Assembly: GCA_017893485.1 (NCBI GenBank)
Contig: CM030367.1
Location: 146,929,767-146,993,766 of the forward strand
Source: Hemerocallis citrina
Taxonomy: Eukaryota; Streptophyta; Magnoliopsida; Asparagales; Asphodelaceae
Direction: 5' to 3'
Length of the DNA: 64,000 nucleotides
Each line of letters opens with the position of its first letter. Positions within the stretch are counted from its first letter, which is position 1. Positions 24,026 to 36,485 of the stretch are shown here, one piece after another. The notes under the pieces are model-generated. The model was not told the DNA's origin and did no database searches. It saw nothing but the letters and a program-made list of their open reading frames with translations. The position numbers and the translations under genes are program-made.

Positions 24026-26214
24026 TCAGGGGTCCACCTGGGACGGTAGCTCGGAAACAGGCGCCTCGGTAGACAGCCCCTCGTCCCCCATCACTTCGGC
24101 TCGGGGGTCAGCTACCACAGTCTCAGAATCGGCGGGTGCCTCGTCATCCTGCTGTTCGTCCTCTTCCTCTTCTCCCTCCTCCTCTTCATCATCTTCCTCA
24201 CCACCGGGCCACAACCTATACCCCACCCAATCAAAGTCGGGGACGCGAGCCTCGACGTGATCGAGTGCTCTGGCGTAGGACAGCTCCATGTTCGATGTCA
24301 TGTGCTTTTTGGCTTCTGCCTCGATCTTCGCCCTCTCCTTCTCCACGGCCTCAGCCTGTTCCAGCTTCACCGCCTCCAATGCCTTCGCCGCTGTGGCCCT
24401 CTCCTCGGCCGCTTTTGCAACCTCCGAAGCAAGCTTTTCCTTCGCTTGTGCCAGGGCCACCTCGAGGTCGACGACCTGGGCCGCCAGAGCATCCGAGCGA
24501 CGCTGCTCGGCTTCGAGCTGCTTCACAGCCCTCGCTCTCTCTGCTCGGTCTTTATCACTGAGGGCCTTCAGCTCCATCTCCTGCTTGGAATACTCCTCAA
24601 GGAGATGGCCGAAGTGGCAAGTGGTCTGCATGACGAAACAATTAGAACACCAGAAAAGCCGAACTAAAGACTTAGAAGATTTTCAAAGAAAAAACCTTGA
24701 AACAACAAAGGGGACTTACCGACACGAGCGACCGAGCTACTTCGAGAGCGTCATCACCTGTCGTCCTGGCCTTCAAAGCGGCTCGGTCCTTCGAGGTCGG
24801 CAGGTGCCGAACAGCTTGCATGCTCATCAGCGAGTCTCCCAAGAAGCCATCGTGATTCTTCACTCGCCAATTGGGGACGAACAAATTCTTATGGGCCTCG
24901 GTTAAAATAACCTCGGCATGTTCGGCCAGTGGCGGGGCCTCCAGCCCTAGCGCCGCGGAGACGGAGAAGCCCTCACCTACAGGGACAGAAAGGGTCGGGT
25001 GGACAAAAATAGCCGGGGACAGCTCCCGAGGCGAGGTAGCGACGACCGCTGAAGGCGCCTTAGTGGGTCGTCTGGACGAGGGACCCGTGCTCGTCTGCTT
25101 CCTCTTCTTGCCATCACCGGCTTTGCTTCGTTCAGCCATCATTCCCCTAAAGTCCATGTTCGGCGCTTCTGTCCAAATGAAAAGAAAAACAGGTTAGAAA
25201 AAGTATACAATGTGTTAAAAGAGAAGAAAATCACAAAGTGATGTCAGGAGCGTACTCGGGTCGATCGGACTAAGGCCCGACCCGTGCAGCACCTCCTCGG
25301 TCATCTCCCTCCAACTCAACATCGGGAGACCAATCAGCTTGGCCACCACCTCCTCTTCGACCGGGGCTAACACCGGCTCGGCCTTTGCAAACTTCGGCAC
25401 CTCCTCCTTCCACCGGGTTGGGAAGTCCCATGCCAAGGGCCCCTTTATCAAGAGGAACTTCCCCTTCCACGACTTTATCGAGTCGAGATTCTCTATCAAC
25501 TTAACCCCCTTCCGAGGCGACAGGATGTAGCGATGCTCGAGCTTGCTCATCCTGTTGATTCGATATGAACTTTGGAGGATGATGAGCTCCGGCTCCACTT
25601 TGGCAATCCGGCATTTGGAGCAGAAAGCCGAGCACGTGGCGCCAAGTGTTCAGCATGAACTGTATGGGAGCCAGACCGAACCACCGAAGGACCACGGTCA
25701 TGAAGGGATGAAGAGGGAAGCGCAGACCAGCGTTCAACGCGTCGTAGGCGAAGACGCAGGTGTCCGGTGGGAAGTTGGTGTTCGCTCGCACTCTGGGGAC
25801 GGGGAGAACCAATGTGTACTCCTTGGGGATGGCAAAACCCTTCCTAGTTCGGAGTAGATCCCGCTCGGTTAGGACCGAGGGGAGGTCGTCCACCTCGAAA
25901 ATCTCCCTCGGGTCATTCTCCTCATAGGTTTTCGCTCGACTAAAGACGACCTTAGTCAGCAGCTCGCCGCTGTACTGCCTTATCCCGGCATGACCGGACA
26001 GCACGGTTGGCATCCGACCCAGCTCGCCCGCCTGCTTCACTGTCTCCACCACCTCCTCGACGATCGCGGACCGGACCACCTTCTTCCCCTTCTCCTCGGC
26101 CGCAGATGACCCTGCAACCTCCTTCCCCTTCCTTCGGCTTACTACTTCTCTCCCCTCTTCGGCATTCTGATCTCCCGAGGATGATGCCTCATTACCCGAG
26201 TTTACTCGTGACAT
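24026..26214 (-). pseudogene. Antisense gene of the Tat element (plant gypsy-type transposon protein family)
   Basis: Transcribed against gag-pol. Likely exons: 26214-25256, starting MSRVNSGNEASSSG, with a frameshift near 25590; 25168-24720; and 24625-24026. Splice sites visible on the minus strand are donor CGA/GTACGC at 25255, acceptor TTTGGACAG/AAG at 25169, donor TCG/GTAAGT at 24719 and acceptor CATGCAG/ACC at 24626. Exon 1 carries a conserved-looking block (FPLHPFMTVVLRWFGLAPIQ) typical of the family often annotated as putative gypsy-type transposon protein. Exon 3 is an Ala/Glu/Lys-rich coiled coil ending in an acidic tail. The role is unknown. The frameshift makes this copy probably non-functional. 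Confidence 0.75.
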
Positions 26215-26418
26215 CTCGAATAAATATCTAAGGCAAGGAAAACTGACCTTGAAGTGACGTTCACGGTCGGAGAAAGTTTGCCGGAAATTGCCTGGCCTTC
26301 GCGACACCTAGTGCAACCGCCGTTGAGCTCAGATCTCCGCTAGCAGAACAACTTGGGAGCAAAAGTAAAAACTTGAGAGTAAAAAGTGAAGAATGAGCTA
26401 AGGGCTGAAGGGGTGAGA

Positions 26419-26426
26419 ATTTATAG
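26419..26426 (-). promoter_or_regulatory. TATA box of the antisense gene
   Basis: The minus strand reads CTATAAATT about 210 bp upstream of the antisense ATG at 26214. Transcription would run leftward, away from the 250-bp repeats. Confidence 0.6.
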
Positions 26427-26553
26427 CCAAAAGGCGATTGTTGGGCTTTTGAAACGTTTAGAGGCCTATTAAGGGAGATGAAGCGACAAAAAAGAGTAAG
26501 CTGCGACGGTTAAGAGGAAAGACGCGTCGGCTCACTTAACATCACCGCTCGGC

Positions 26554-28360
26554 GACTCGTAACTTGCCGAGCCACCGAGGCACTCTGCCGAGCTACCGGG
26601 GCACCGACCTCCACATATGGAGAAAAATGCTGCCGAGCCACTTTCACCGTCAGATTGTCTCGTGTCCAAATCTGATGAGCGGCTCAGATCATGCCATGCC
26701 CACAAAACGACAAGATAACGTTTTCTCGTGATCTGAACCCCCAACTTCGAGATCTGCACCAAGATGAGCGCCCCAGATCCCACCACGTGGCTCGACAACT
26801 CGTAACATGCCGAGCCACCGAGGCACTCTACCGAGCTACCAGGGCACCGACCACATTTGGAGAAAAATGCCGCCGAGCCACTTTCACCGTCAGATTGTCT
26901 CAAAATTCGTGTCCGAATCTGATGAGCGGCTCAGATCATGCCACGCCCACAAAATGACAAGATAACGTTTTCTCGTGATCTGAACCCCCAACTTTGAGAT
27001 CTGTGCCAGGATGAGCGCCCCAGATCCCACCACGTGGCTCGACGACTCGTAACTTGCCGAGCCACCGAGGCACTCTGCCGAGCTACCGGGGCACCGACCT
27101 CCCATATGGAGAAAAATGCCGCCGAGCAAATTTCACCGTCAGATTGTCTCAAAATTCGTGTCCGAATCTGATAAGCGGCTCAGATCACGCCACGCCCACA
27201 AAACGATAAGATAACATTTTCTCGTGATCTGAACCTCCAACTTCGAGATCTGCGCCAGGATGAGCGCCCCAGATCCCACCACGTGGCTCGATGACTCGTA
27301 ACTTGCCGAGCCACCGAGGCACTCTACCGAGCTACCGGGGCACCGACCTCCACATATAGAGAAAAATGCCGCCGAGCCACTTTTACCGTCAGATTGTCTC
27401 AAAATTCGTGTCCAGATCTGATGAGCGGCTCAGATCATGCCACGCCCACAAAATGACAAGATAACGTTTTCTCGTGATCTGAACCCCCAACTTCGAGATC
27501 TGCGCCAGGATGAGCGCCCCAGATCCCACCACGTGGCTCGATGAATTGTAACTTGCCGAGCCACCGAGGCACTCTGCCGAGCTACCGGAGCACCGACCTC
27601 CACATATGGAGAAAAATGCCGCCGAGCCACTTTCACCGTTAGATTGTCTCAAAATTCGTGTCTGAATCTGATGAGCGGCTCAGATCATGCCATGTCCACA
27701 AAATGACAAGATAACATTTTCTCGTGATCTGAACCCCGTCCCCCTGATTCGCGCCATAATGAGCATTCCAGATTAAGCCACATGTCCCAACGAATCATTC
27801 TCAGCTGCCGACCTACCAGAGTGCTCAGCCGAGCTACCGAATAGCTTTGCCGAGCCACCGAACTACTGAGGGTCACAGGCACAGCTGCCGACCCACCGGA
27901 GTACTCAGCCGAGCTACCGAACAGCTTGGCTGAGCCACCGAACTACTAAGAGGTAGAAAACGAGCTACCAAGCCACCGAAGCACTCTGACCGAAGTGCCG
28001 AAGTACCGACCTCCACATATGGAGAAAAATAATGCCGACCAACTCCAGCCGTTGGATTGTGTCAAAAAACATGCAAGAACATGATGAACGGCTCAGATCA
28101 CGCCGTGCCCACAAAATGACAAGATAGTGTTTTCTCGTGATCTGAGCCGCCCTCCTCGTGATTCGCGCCGCGATGAACGCTCCAGATCTTGCCACGTGGC
28201 TTGACAGCTCGTTAGGTGTCAAGCTACCGAGGACGGGGTGCCGAGGTGCCGAGGCACCGACCTCCGCATACGGAGGGAAAGCCTGCCGAGCTACTCCGGC
28301 CGTCCGATCCTCCAGAGAGTCACACCGCAGGGTGATGAAAGGTCCAGATTGTGCCACATC
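26554..28360. repeat. ~245-250-bp tandem repeats with G-boxes, upstream of the antisense gene
   Basis: Units aligned on GACTCGTAACTTGCCGAGCC begin at about 26554, 26797, 27044, 27293 and 27543. More diverged units follow to about 28360. Units end with CCACCACGTGGCTCG, giving CACGTG at 26784, 27031, 27280, 27530 and 28193. The repeated minus-strand frames (about 87 codons) follow the unit length and look like by-products rather than genes. Confidence 0.9.
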
Positions 28361-28785
28361 ATAAATCAGATTTAAAAATTAATTTTTATTTCTTAAAATC
28401 GATTTATTTATTTAAAAAATTGCAAAAAATGATTTGAAATTCAGGAAAATTAATTAAAAATTCTAAAAAATAATTATAAATTTGGGAAAATACTTTTGAA
28501 CCCGTGGATAAATAATTATTGCCTAGAACAATTAATTATGGCCCCCGAACAATAAATCGCCACTTCGCAAAATTAAATAAATGGTCCGAAAAATAGATAA
28601 AAATTAAGAAAAATCACCAGAAGTCCAAGAGAGCTCAAGAACAACCTTGAGCGCGCAAATAGCTTCGAAAATCACCATAAAACCTCATACAAAGATTCAA
28701 TACCCCTCGCTTGGACTCCGATACAACTCCGAAAGCCATTAAAACCGTAAAACTACTCCTCAAAGGCTGACTAAACTCAGTCTTC
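28361..28785. other. AT-rich 3' non-coding part of the Tat element
   Basis: I see nothing coding here. The stretch is AT-rich to about 28610 and then moderately balanced up to the PPT. Confidence 0.6.
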
Positions 28786-28801
28786 AGGAGTGGGGGGCCC
28801 G
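28786..28801 (+). other. Polypurine tract of the Tat element
   Basis: AGGAGTGGGGGGCCCG directly precedes the 3' LTR. It primes plus-strand DNA synthesis in this class of element. Confidence 0.75.
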
Positions 28802-29365
28802 TGATATAGCTAAAAATAGGGTTAAATCGGAACCGTCCAAATCGAGCACGAATCTTAAAGCTTAGGGGTAAAATGGTAATTTCACCCACAAGCGGGTCCG
28901 AGATGGGTTCTGGGTCTTTTCTACAAAGGCCCAATAACCCACGAACGGATCCGCCTCAACTGGGTGCGGGTCCCAACCCGCAAGAAACCCAGTCCAGCTG
29001 GATAGAATTAGGGTTTCTAATTGTATTTAATCAACGGCCCTAATTCGCTCTATCCTTTCACTGGGAATTAGGGATTTTATTCCTAAACTGGTCCCAAAGG
29101 CGGCTATAAATACTCCCTATCCACCACCATTAAGAGGTAATCAATCTTTGGCCAATAAAAGCTCATTCATAATCTTTCTGATTACTGACTTGAGCGTTGG
29201 AGGGTGCGTCGCCGGGATCAACCCCGGTGTCTCGCACTTTTTGCAGGCGAACGGCAGGAGTCAACGGTCAAACTCCGGCAGAAAGGTCTCAGGTTTGGCT
29301 ATTCGATTTTCGTAAGAATCCACAAATACTATCTGTTTGCCCCCACACCAGATTTAGCGATAACA
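28802..29365 (+). repeat. 3' LTR of the Tat element
   Basis: It has the same length (564 bp) as the 5' LTR, with about 31 substitutions and no indel noticed. TATAAATA is at 29105 and AATAAA at 29154. Confidence 0.92.
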
Positions 29366-29477
29366 GTAATCATACTGGTAATAATAATAATATTAAAATT
29401 AAAATGTTAACAATACCGATAATAATGATAATACATACGTGACAGAATAGGATTCAACATATTCATGAAAATAATAC

Positions 29478-29618
<141 letters not shown>

Positions 29619-30585
29619 ACAATACTGGTAAGAATAATAATGCAAGACAGAATATGATTTGGGTTCAACATCTTTTTGTATGAAGGTAATTCAATATTAA
29701 CAACAATAATAGTAGTAATGGTAATATCAATAATAATAATGATACCAATAATAATAACGAAAACCATAGCAATAATAATAACATTATAAAACAAAATAAG
29801 AATTTGGCTTATCAATTCTATAAATAAATCAAGCAGGAATATATATAGTCGATCAATTATAAATGAAAAGTGAAGTCAAAGTACACCATTAATCCCCAAT
29901 CATAAGAAAACAGAGAGACTGTTCATATAGAATAAGAAGTCAAAAATGAAGAGGTAAAACCCAACTATAAAAAGGTTGATAACCATACAAACAATAAAGG
30001 AACACAACTTTAAAATTGATATAAAAAAATAGTTTTGGGAAAATAACCAGTTAAGATACATAGACATACAAACAAATTTAGCTAAGTAAAGAAAGTATTA
30101 ATAACAATGAATGTAAAAGACATATAATAATTAGTGAATGTTGACATTATAATCAATACTCGAAAAACACATTAAAGGGTAACGAGCAAAATAGACCAAA
30201 ATATATATATGCAAGAAGACTTAAAAGGAGTTCATTAAATATTACAAAAGTAAGCATCAAATCATTAATTATGACGTGGAAACAAAAGTAAGTGAGAAAT
30301 CTACAATGTTAAAGAATTGGAAAACGGTGACAATAAATAGTAATTCACAAAAGAACGAAAACTTAGATCATAGTTGATGAACTCAATCTTAACATACATG
30401 AAAAAAAAAATTGTAAACACAAGATAGAGTAAAAATAAACTATAGCAATTGTATGGAAACATAAAGTATAATTGTATAAACAAAATGTCATAAGGAAAAT
30501 ATTTCTTTACCATTAGCTTCATTATATAAGTAAAAAGTCTTGAAATATCAATTAGCAAATATGTAGAAAATCTTGCCTCCTTAAT

Positions 30586-30733
30586 ATCAAGTTGCATGTT
30601 TGCCTTCACGACATCAGGTTGCAGGTTGCCGTCTGGATATTCGGTTGAACATTTTGCCTCCCGGACATCCAGTTGCAATTTTTTCCCATTGACATCGAGT
30701 TGCATATTTGCTATCTCGATATTAGGTTGCACC
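30586..30733. repeat. Six imperfect ~28-bp repeats
   Basis: The core (A/G)TATC(A/G)(A/G)GTTGCA and variants recur about every 26-29 bp. On the minus strand it encodes a degenerate MQLDV-type repeat, which is probably incidental. Confidence 0.6.
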
Positions 30734-31582
30734 GAAATGGTAAAATGGAAGATGTAACATTCCATATGCACAGAGATATGGGACATTTAATTTAAGTATG
30801 ATGTTATATTTTGAAATTCCTGATATGAAAATAGTAGAAAAGTAAGAAATGGAGTTGAAAGTCACACAATGGAATATCAAAATAGATGTATAGATTATAA
30901 ATATCAACCACAATAGTCCAAAATAGTAGTTGTGAAAATGATTTACAAAAGTAGGGAGAGAACGGAATGAAATACATGCATAGGTACAATGAAAATGTGA
31001 ATGAGAAAGTAAATATATAGTGTAGCAAATTTACACAATAAATTTATCATAAAAATATACAATATCGTAGGAATTAAACAAGCAACATATCGTTGAAGAT
31101 CCAACGATGCCGATCGATGAACCAAGCGCAAAGAAAAGAATGGATAGCACTGGAATTTAAGGAGAACAAGATAAGGAAGAAACAACCAGTATGATACACC
31201 ATATGAATCAACAAGCGAAGATGAATGCAAAGCACGGAAAGCAATGAATGACACATGAGCTGAAATAAGAAGGGGTCAATGAGGCAAGCAGAAATAAGAG
31301 ATTGCTTGCACCGGAATCAAAAGAACATGGGCATGGAAGGAATAAATTTATACCCAATATGAAATCCACAAATCAGGATGACTGTAAGAGATGGATGGAA
31401 ACAAGGAATCAAAGAATTGAATATGAAGGGATCAAAATGAATGAGATAAGACTAGTGTCCAGATCAAGTTGATTATCAAATTGTTCATGTGATTGCATGG
31501 CATGTTTAATGTTGAGTCAATCCTGACTGAGTCAAGCCTGTCTAATGTATTTGTCAAACTAATACATTAGCCAAACCTGAGG

Positions 31583-31592
31583 TCTGATACCA
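31583..31592 (-). other. Primer binding site of element B
   Basis: The minus strand reads TGGTATCAGA ten bases inside the 5' LTR border, a tRNA-Met-type PBS. It fixes the minus-strand orientation. Confidence 0.7.
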
Positions 31593-31602
31593 CTAAAAAC
31601 CT

Positions 31603-34600
31603 TGTCACGCACCGCTTCCCAAAAATACGGAATATGAGTGCATAACATTGGCCCAGCGAATGATTTTCATCATTCATAAGCTGTAGGATCGATTCAGCAT
31701 CATAACAAGAAATATAACAAGATAAACACAACCACGCATGCATGAATAATTTATTAATCAACAGGAAATAATTGAAACAAATATAATTATCCTAATAATT
31801 TCAAGATCTGGAACAAAAGATAAAACTCAGGACTATAAGCCCGTTACAAGATTCAAGTAACAAAAGAAATAAATAATTCAAAAACAAAATATTTTAAAGC
31901 AAGTCTTCTCTCCAAGCGAAGCCTAGAACGTCTGCTCACCAATTTCAGCAGGCAATTCCTCTCCAAAGTCTGCATATATAAATATAAAAAGAAAAAAATA
32001 GAGAAAACAAGACAAACGCCCTTAGTGCAAGTTAGGGCCGCTAGTAGTACAAGCAAGAGCATGAAAATAGATTCAAGAAAACATGAAATAAGATCTGGAA
32101 TCAAGAATATATAACATGATATAATAAGGATGCAACAAGTAGCTAGCAAGAAAAATAACTCAAGTGACAAGATTTGGTAACAAGTACAAGTAGTGAAACA
32201 AGTAACAAGTGAGCATGTAGTTATATCAAGTATCAAGTAATAAGTATCACGTACAAGTGTCAAGTAACAAATAACAAGTCTCAAGTAACAAGTCTCAGGT
32301 AAGGTATCAAGTGTGTACAAGTAACAAGTTAATCTTAAGTCTAATATTTAATTCTATCTAGGTAGCACTTCATGCATCCATATTTTTACTACATGGTTGC
32401 TACATACAATCAGTTACGTCTAAGCCTAGTGGTGGAGTTTATAGGGCGGTGAACTCAGGTTTCAATTATCAAGCAAGCCAAGCTCATGAATCGAGTAATC
32501 ATATAACTAGTTTATGTGTCAAGTCATAACAAGACAAATCATGAATCAAATATATCTAGTTCATGAATCAAATAATATACTAGTTCATAAATTGAATAAT
32601 AATATACTAGTTCATGAATCAAATAATATACTAGTTCATGAATCGAATAATAATATACTAGTTCATGAATCAAATAATATACTAGTTCATGAATCGAATA
32701 ATAATATAACTAGTTCATGAAGCATGTATCAAGTAGGAAACACGGGCCCCCTTTCGAGTATACTTACCTCTATTGTCCACTAGTATGGTCTTTCCCTTAA
32801 ACCCCGACTTATTATTTATTATCATCATCAAACAAGTATGAAATTGTGCGAAAAAGGTCAAGTAAACATGATCAAGAACATGGGACAAGTTTAAGATAAT
32901 TATAAAGCATATTCGAGGGTCAACACAAATTAAGATTATCAAGAACTACGAGAATTGTAATTCTGGACAGCATGACGTTGCTGCACCAAAACTGTGATTT
33001 CTATCGCTACAAAATAGAAAATGTGGATCTGTTAGAAGGCATAGAAACTAGACTCTTGTCCGGTTCCAACGCATATAATTAAGACACATAAAAGTTGTAG
33101 CAATTAATGTCAAAACAACCAACTATACAGCATTTGTGTTCAGCCAGAATTTGTAAAACTAAGTTTGTACATATGAAACAGGGTTGAAAATTCATTAATT
33201 AATTCTGAGAAAATTAGAAAATTTTCTCTAGGGTTTCCAGTATCAGCATGTAAAATTTCAAGTCATTTACGTACTGGTAGCATAGTTAAAATAATTGTAA
33301 ACCAAAAAGGTGCAGCAGTTTTTAAGAATCTGCGATTACAGACACAGCAGTAGTAAAAATGCGATATCTCCTAAACCGTAATTCTGAATTCCAAAATTCT
33401 GGATGTTATTGGCAACTAGACACTTGGGGCTACATTTCATATTCAAGACTCAAGTTCCGATTCTGGTTTTATTGGGGTCGAAACAGCAAGCCAAGACAGA
33501 ACAGAAACCAAATAAAATACTTTTTGTAGGAAATAAATCAAAATTTTACTAGTTGTGAACAAGTGTATCAACGGAGGGTTATGACTCTTAGATCATGTGA
33601 TAGATAAGGCGAAACATGAGATCATCAATGACAAATAAAAAGGAGTCATATTTACAATCTACTTGCAGTATTTTCAAGGAAAATCTTGTACTAGAAAACG
33701 AAATGTACAAGAAGATACTTGCCTGTTAGAAGACGATGAATCCGATGAAAGAATAACGGGAATGGATCCCAGGCACGAACACAAGCTAACGAATGGATCA
33801 CGAACCAATTTTGAACACACAAACAGCAAATCTGGATGAGATGATCACGATCACGATCGGATGGCTAAGATCAAGAGATTAAGATCAAGATGATCCGATC
33901 AGATCTGATCTGATCGGACAGTCCAGATCTAGGTGATCGAGATCAGATGATGGAGATCCTGATGTTCAAGACGATCAATTCGATCGGACGGCTCTTTATC
34001 CACATGATCAAAACCAATATCAAATGGCAACCTATCAAGAACAGCCGTTGGGAACAAAGTGTGCACTGCAGCCAGCACAGGGCGGCAAGGCGGCGGCCGG
34101 TGGTCAGCTCATAGGGGCAACACCGGCGAGGGCAACGAGAGGCAGGCGGCGTCGCACGGGGTAGCTACGGTTGGGAACAGATGCCACAGTCGCTGCTACG
34201 ACGAGAGGTCACGACAGGGAGGTGCTGCGTCGCTGCGGTCGAGGGAGGAGGCACACAGGGAGGAGAGGGGTGCTTGGGGGTGCAGTTGCTGGCACAGGCT
34301 GGAAGAGGACGGCAGGCTGAACGGAGTGACGGTGCTTTCGTGCTGTCGAAGGATGGTGACTAGCGTCGTGGCGGCTGGTGACAGGAGGTCGCGAGGGCGG
34401 CTTGTGGTTTGGTGTTGTTGCGACTGGCTGTTGACGCAGCAAAGGGAGGCAGGGGGCTGTCGTGACTGCAAGGCTACTGCTGCGAGATCGCAACAGGCTG
34501 GAGGGGATGACCGGGCGCTGGTGCGAGGCGTCGAGGCGACTGCGAGGGCGAGGGAGTGGTCGCGGAGGATGGGTAAAGGTCAGAATTCATACAGGGGGGG

Positions 34601-34996
34601 AACGAGGTTGGGGATAAGGGGAGAGATGAGTGGGAAAGATGATGAAGGGATTTACGCGGCTGGGTTAAAACAGTGATAAGGTTTTTAGGGTTAATTTAGT
34701 TTAATTAGGTTATATAGTATTTATAGTATAGGGTTTGGGTATTTGGGTAGAAAATCCAATAGGAAATTGGGTTTGGGTTTGGTTTTTGGGTGGAATCCAT
34801 TATGGAAAATAGAGTTTTAGTATTTAAAATCCAATAAGAGCTTAAAATGAGTTTTAAAAATATACGTATAAACATACATCAAATCGAATAATAAAATACA
34901 ATTAAACAATTATATTCGGGCTTTACAAAAAAAATATAATACTAATAATAACAATAATAACAATTGTAAAATCACAAGGATAAGATAACAATAACG

Positions 34997-35075
<79 letters not shown>

Positions 35076-35334
35076 GATTATATAACAAAAAATACATTTA
35101 ACAAAATAACCCAAAAGCAATAATACATTTAAATTTAAATTGAGTAAAAATACAAATAACTGATCAATTAGGAACGAAAATTAAATTATGTCATTATTCG
35201 AATAAAATATTGTTTTCGACTAGAAATCGCTTTAATAAAATATCCGAAATAAATTTCAAAACAAAGTGAATTTATAATTAGTCAAAATACAGAAAATATT
35301 CAGAAAATATGTATTTGGGAAAACAGGGCTTACA
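31603..35334 (-). repeat. 5' LTR of element B
   Basis: This copy is uninterrupted and homologous to 9337-14569. It carries the same CAAGTAACAAGT and TTCATGAATC tandem regions (about 32170-32720), the GC-rich block (about 34040-34600) and a TATAAATA at 34725-34718. A (TAA)n expansion at 34996-35074 accounts for most of its extra length. The frame at 34059-34676 is in the GC-rich block and is not conserved in the sister LTR without shifts, so I do not call a gene. Confidence 0.88.
34996..35074. repeat. (TAA)n microsatellite in LTR B
   Basis: About 26 TAA units; the sister LTR has only about six at the same place. Confidence 0.95.
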
Positions 35335-35339
35335 CTGAT

Positions 35340-35830
35340 GCGGAGCGCTGTCGATGACGGAGAGGGACAGAGAACGGGAGACGGCGACGGTCGGGAGGAT
35401 CACGACACTATGCCGTTACTGCCAAACATTGGGGAAGAGGAGGGAGATGGGTGCAGGTGAAGTAGGTCGGGCTCAGGATCTATAAGGGCTTCGGGATGGG
35501 TGCAGGTAGGTGGAGCGGGGTAGGGGTGAAGGTCGGAGCTCGACTGGGGTGTATGATGTCGGTGGGGAGCACGGGAGATAGGGTAGAGATGATCGGGGGG
35601 TTAGGGTTTCGAAGGGTAGCGGTTGAGAAGTGGTGCATGGGTTTATATATGGGTTGAAGGGAAGTTTTTAGGGTTTTGGGGCTTGCGGTAGAGAACAAGA
35701 GGTGGGTTCGGGTCTTGGGTTGCGGGTGGTAGGTTTTAGGGTAGTGGATAGTAGGAGAGTATTAGGTTAATTGATTTGAGTATTAGGTTATGGTATTTAG
35801 CAGTAGGATTTGGGTATTGGACAAAACAAC
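35340..35830 (-). repeat. Right part of LTR remnant C
   Basis: This continues remnant C after the CTGAT duplication. It is GC-rich then GTTTAGGG-rich and has the same general layout as LTR B (GC-rich block followed by GGGTTTTAGGG-type sequence). Its distal end is not defined. Confidence 0.4.
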
Positions 35831-36109
35831 AAAATAGGAGATGGGGAAAAACATAACGAGCACCCAAGAGACAAGAACCAAAATGAAATAGAGCAAGAAC
35901 AAAAATGGAGAACAAAATAATGGCCCGATCACAGAAACGAAACAAAAGACAGACAAATAGATACAAGAAGATAAAATAAAAATACAAATAAATATATTGA
36001 AGACAAAATCCAATATACGGGCCAAGAAGAGATACAAAGAAGAATACAAATACGAGAAAAGAAAAATACACCCAAAAAACACACAAAACGAAAAACAAGG
36101 GTTACAAAT

Positions 36110-36429
36110 GAAGTAATAGGCAAGTGCAAGATGCTTCATGTGAGAATGAAAAACCGGATTAACACTAAGATGCAAGGCACCTAAGTTGTCACAGTAAATG
36201 GCCGAATACGAGTGAGCTGAATACCAAGTTTGCCAAGGAGATTTTGGACCCACATGAGTTCGGCAGTGGTAGAGGCAACAGCCTTATACTCGGCTTCTGT
36301 AGATGACTGTGCTAGAGACTTTTGTTTCTTGGAGCTCCAAGTAATCGGGGTGCGACCAAGAAAGACTATGTGACCAATTGTAGAAGTGTAGTCATTCTTG
36401 TTTCCGGCCCAATCGGCATCTGAGTGCAT
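36110..36429 (-). pseudogene. Ty1/copia RNase H fragment
   Basis: On the minus strand the frame reads SDADWAGNKNDYTSTIGHIV, then WSSKKQKSLAQSSTEAEYKA, then ELMWVQNLLGKLGIQ. It changes frame near 36200 and continues IYCDNLGALHLSVNPVFHS to about 36110. These are conserved blocks of the C-terminal RNase H of Ty1/copia polyproteins. The rest of pol is absent on both sides. The 280 bp to its left (35830-36110) are A-rich with no recognised content. Confidence 0.9.
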
Positions 36430-36485
36430 GAAGATTGAGTGGGTTTGCCTACTACGTTTTGCATACTACGTGACATCACGTGCTG

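Larger units (their letters stand above)
15342..29365 (+). mobile_element. Tat-type Ty3/gypsy retrotransposon with antisense gene
   Basis: A complete 14.0 kb element with 564-bp LTRs (15342-15905 and 28802-29365), flanked by ATAAT (15337-15341) and GTAAT (29366-29370), a 5-bp duplication with one mismatch. The PBS follows the left LTR and the PPT precedes the right one. The plus strand holds gag, protease, RT, RNase H, a second (archaeal-type) RNase H and integrase, all decayed. A spliced gene runs antisense between integrase and the 3' LTR. Dual RNase H plus an antisense ORF is characteristic of the Tat lineage (Retand/RIRE2-like). I count about 31 differences between the two 564-bp LTRs. 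Confidence 0.93.

Noticed and set aside
24136..24905. Plus-strand Pro/Ser/Ala-rich frames
   Set aside because: Shadows of the antisense gene's coiled-coil exons.
26532..27652. Family of ~87-codon minus-strand proteins
   Set aside because: The frames repeat because the DNA is a ~250-bp tandem array; no start context or domain supports translation.
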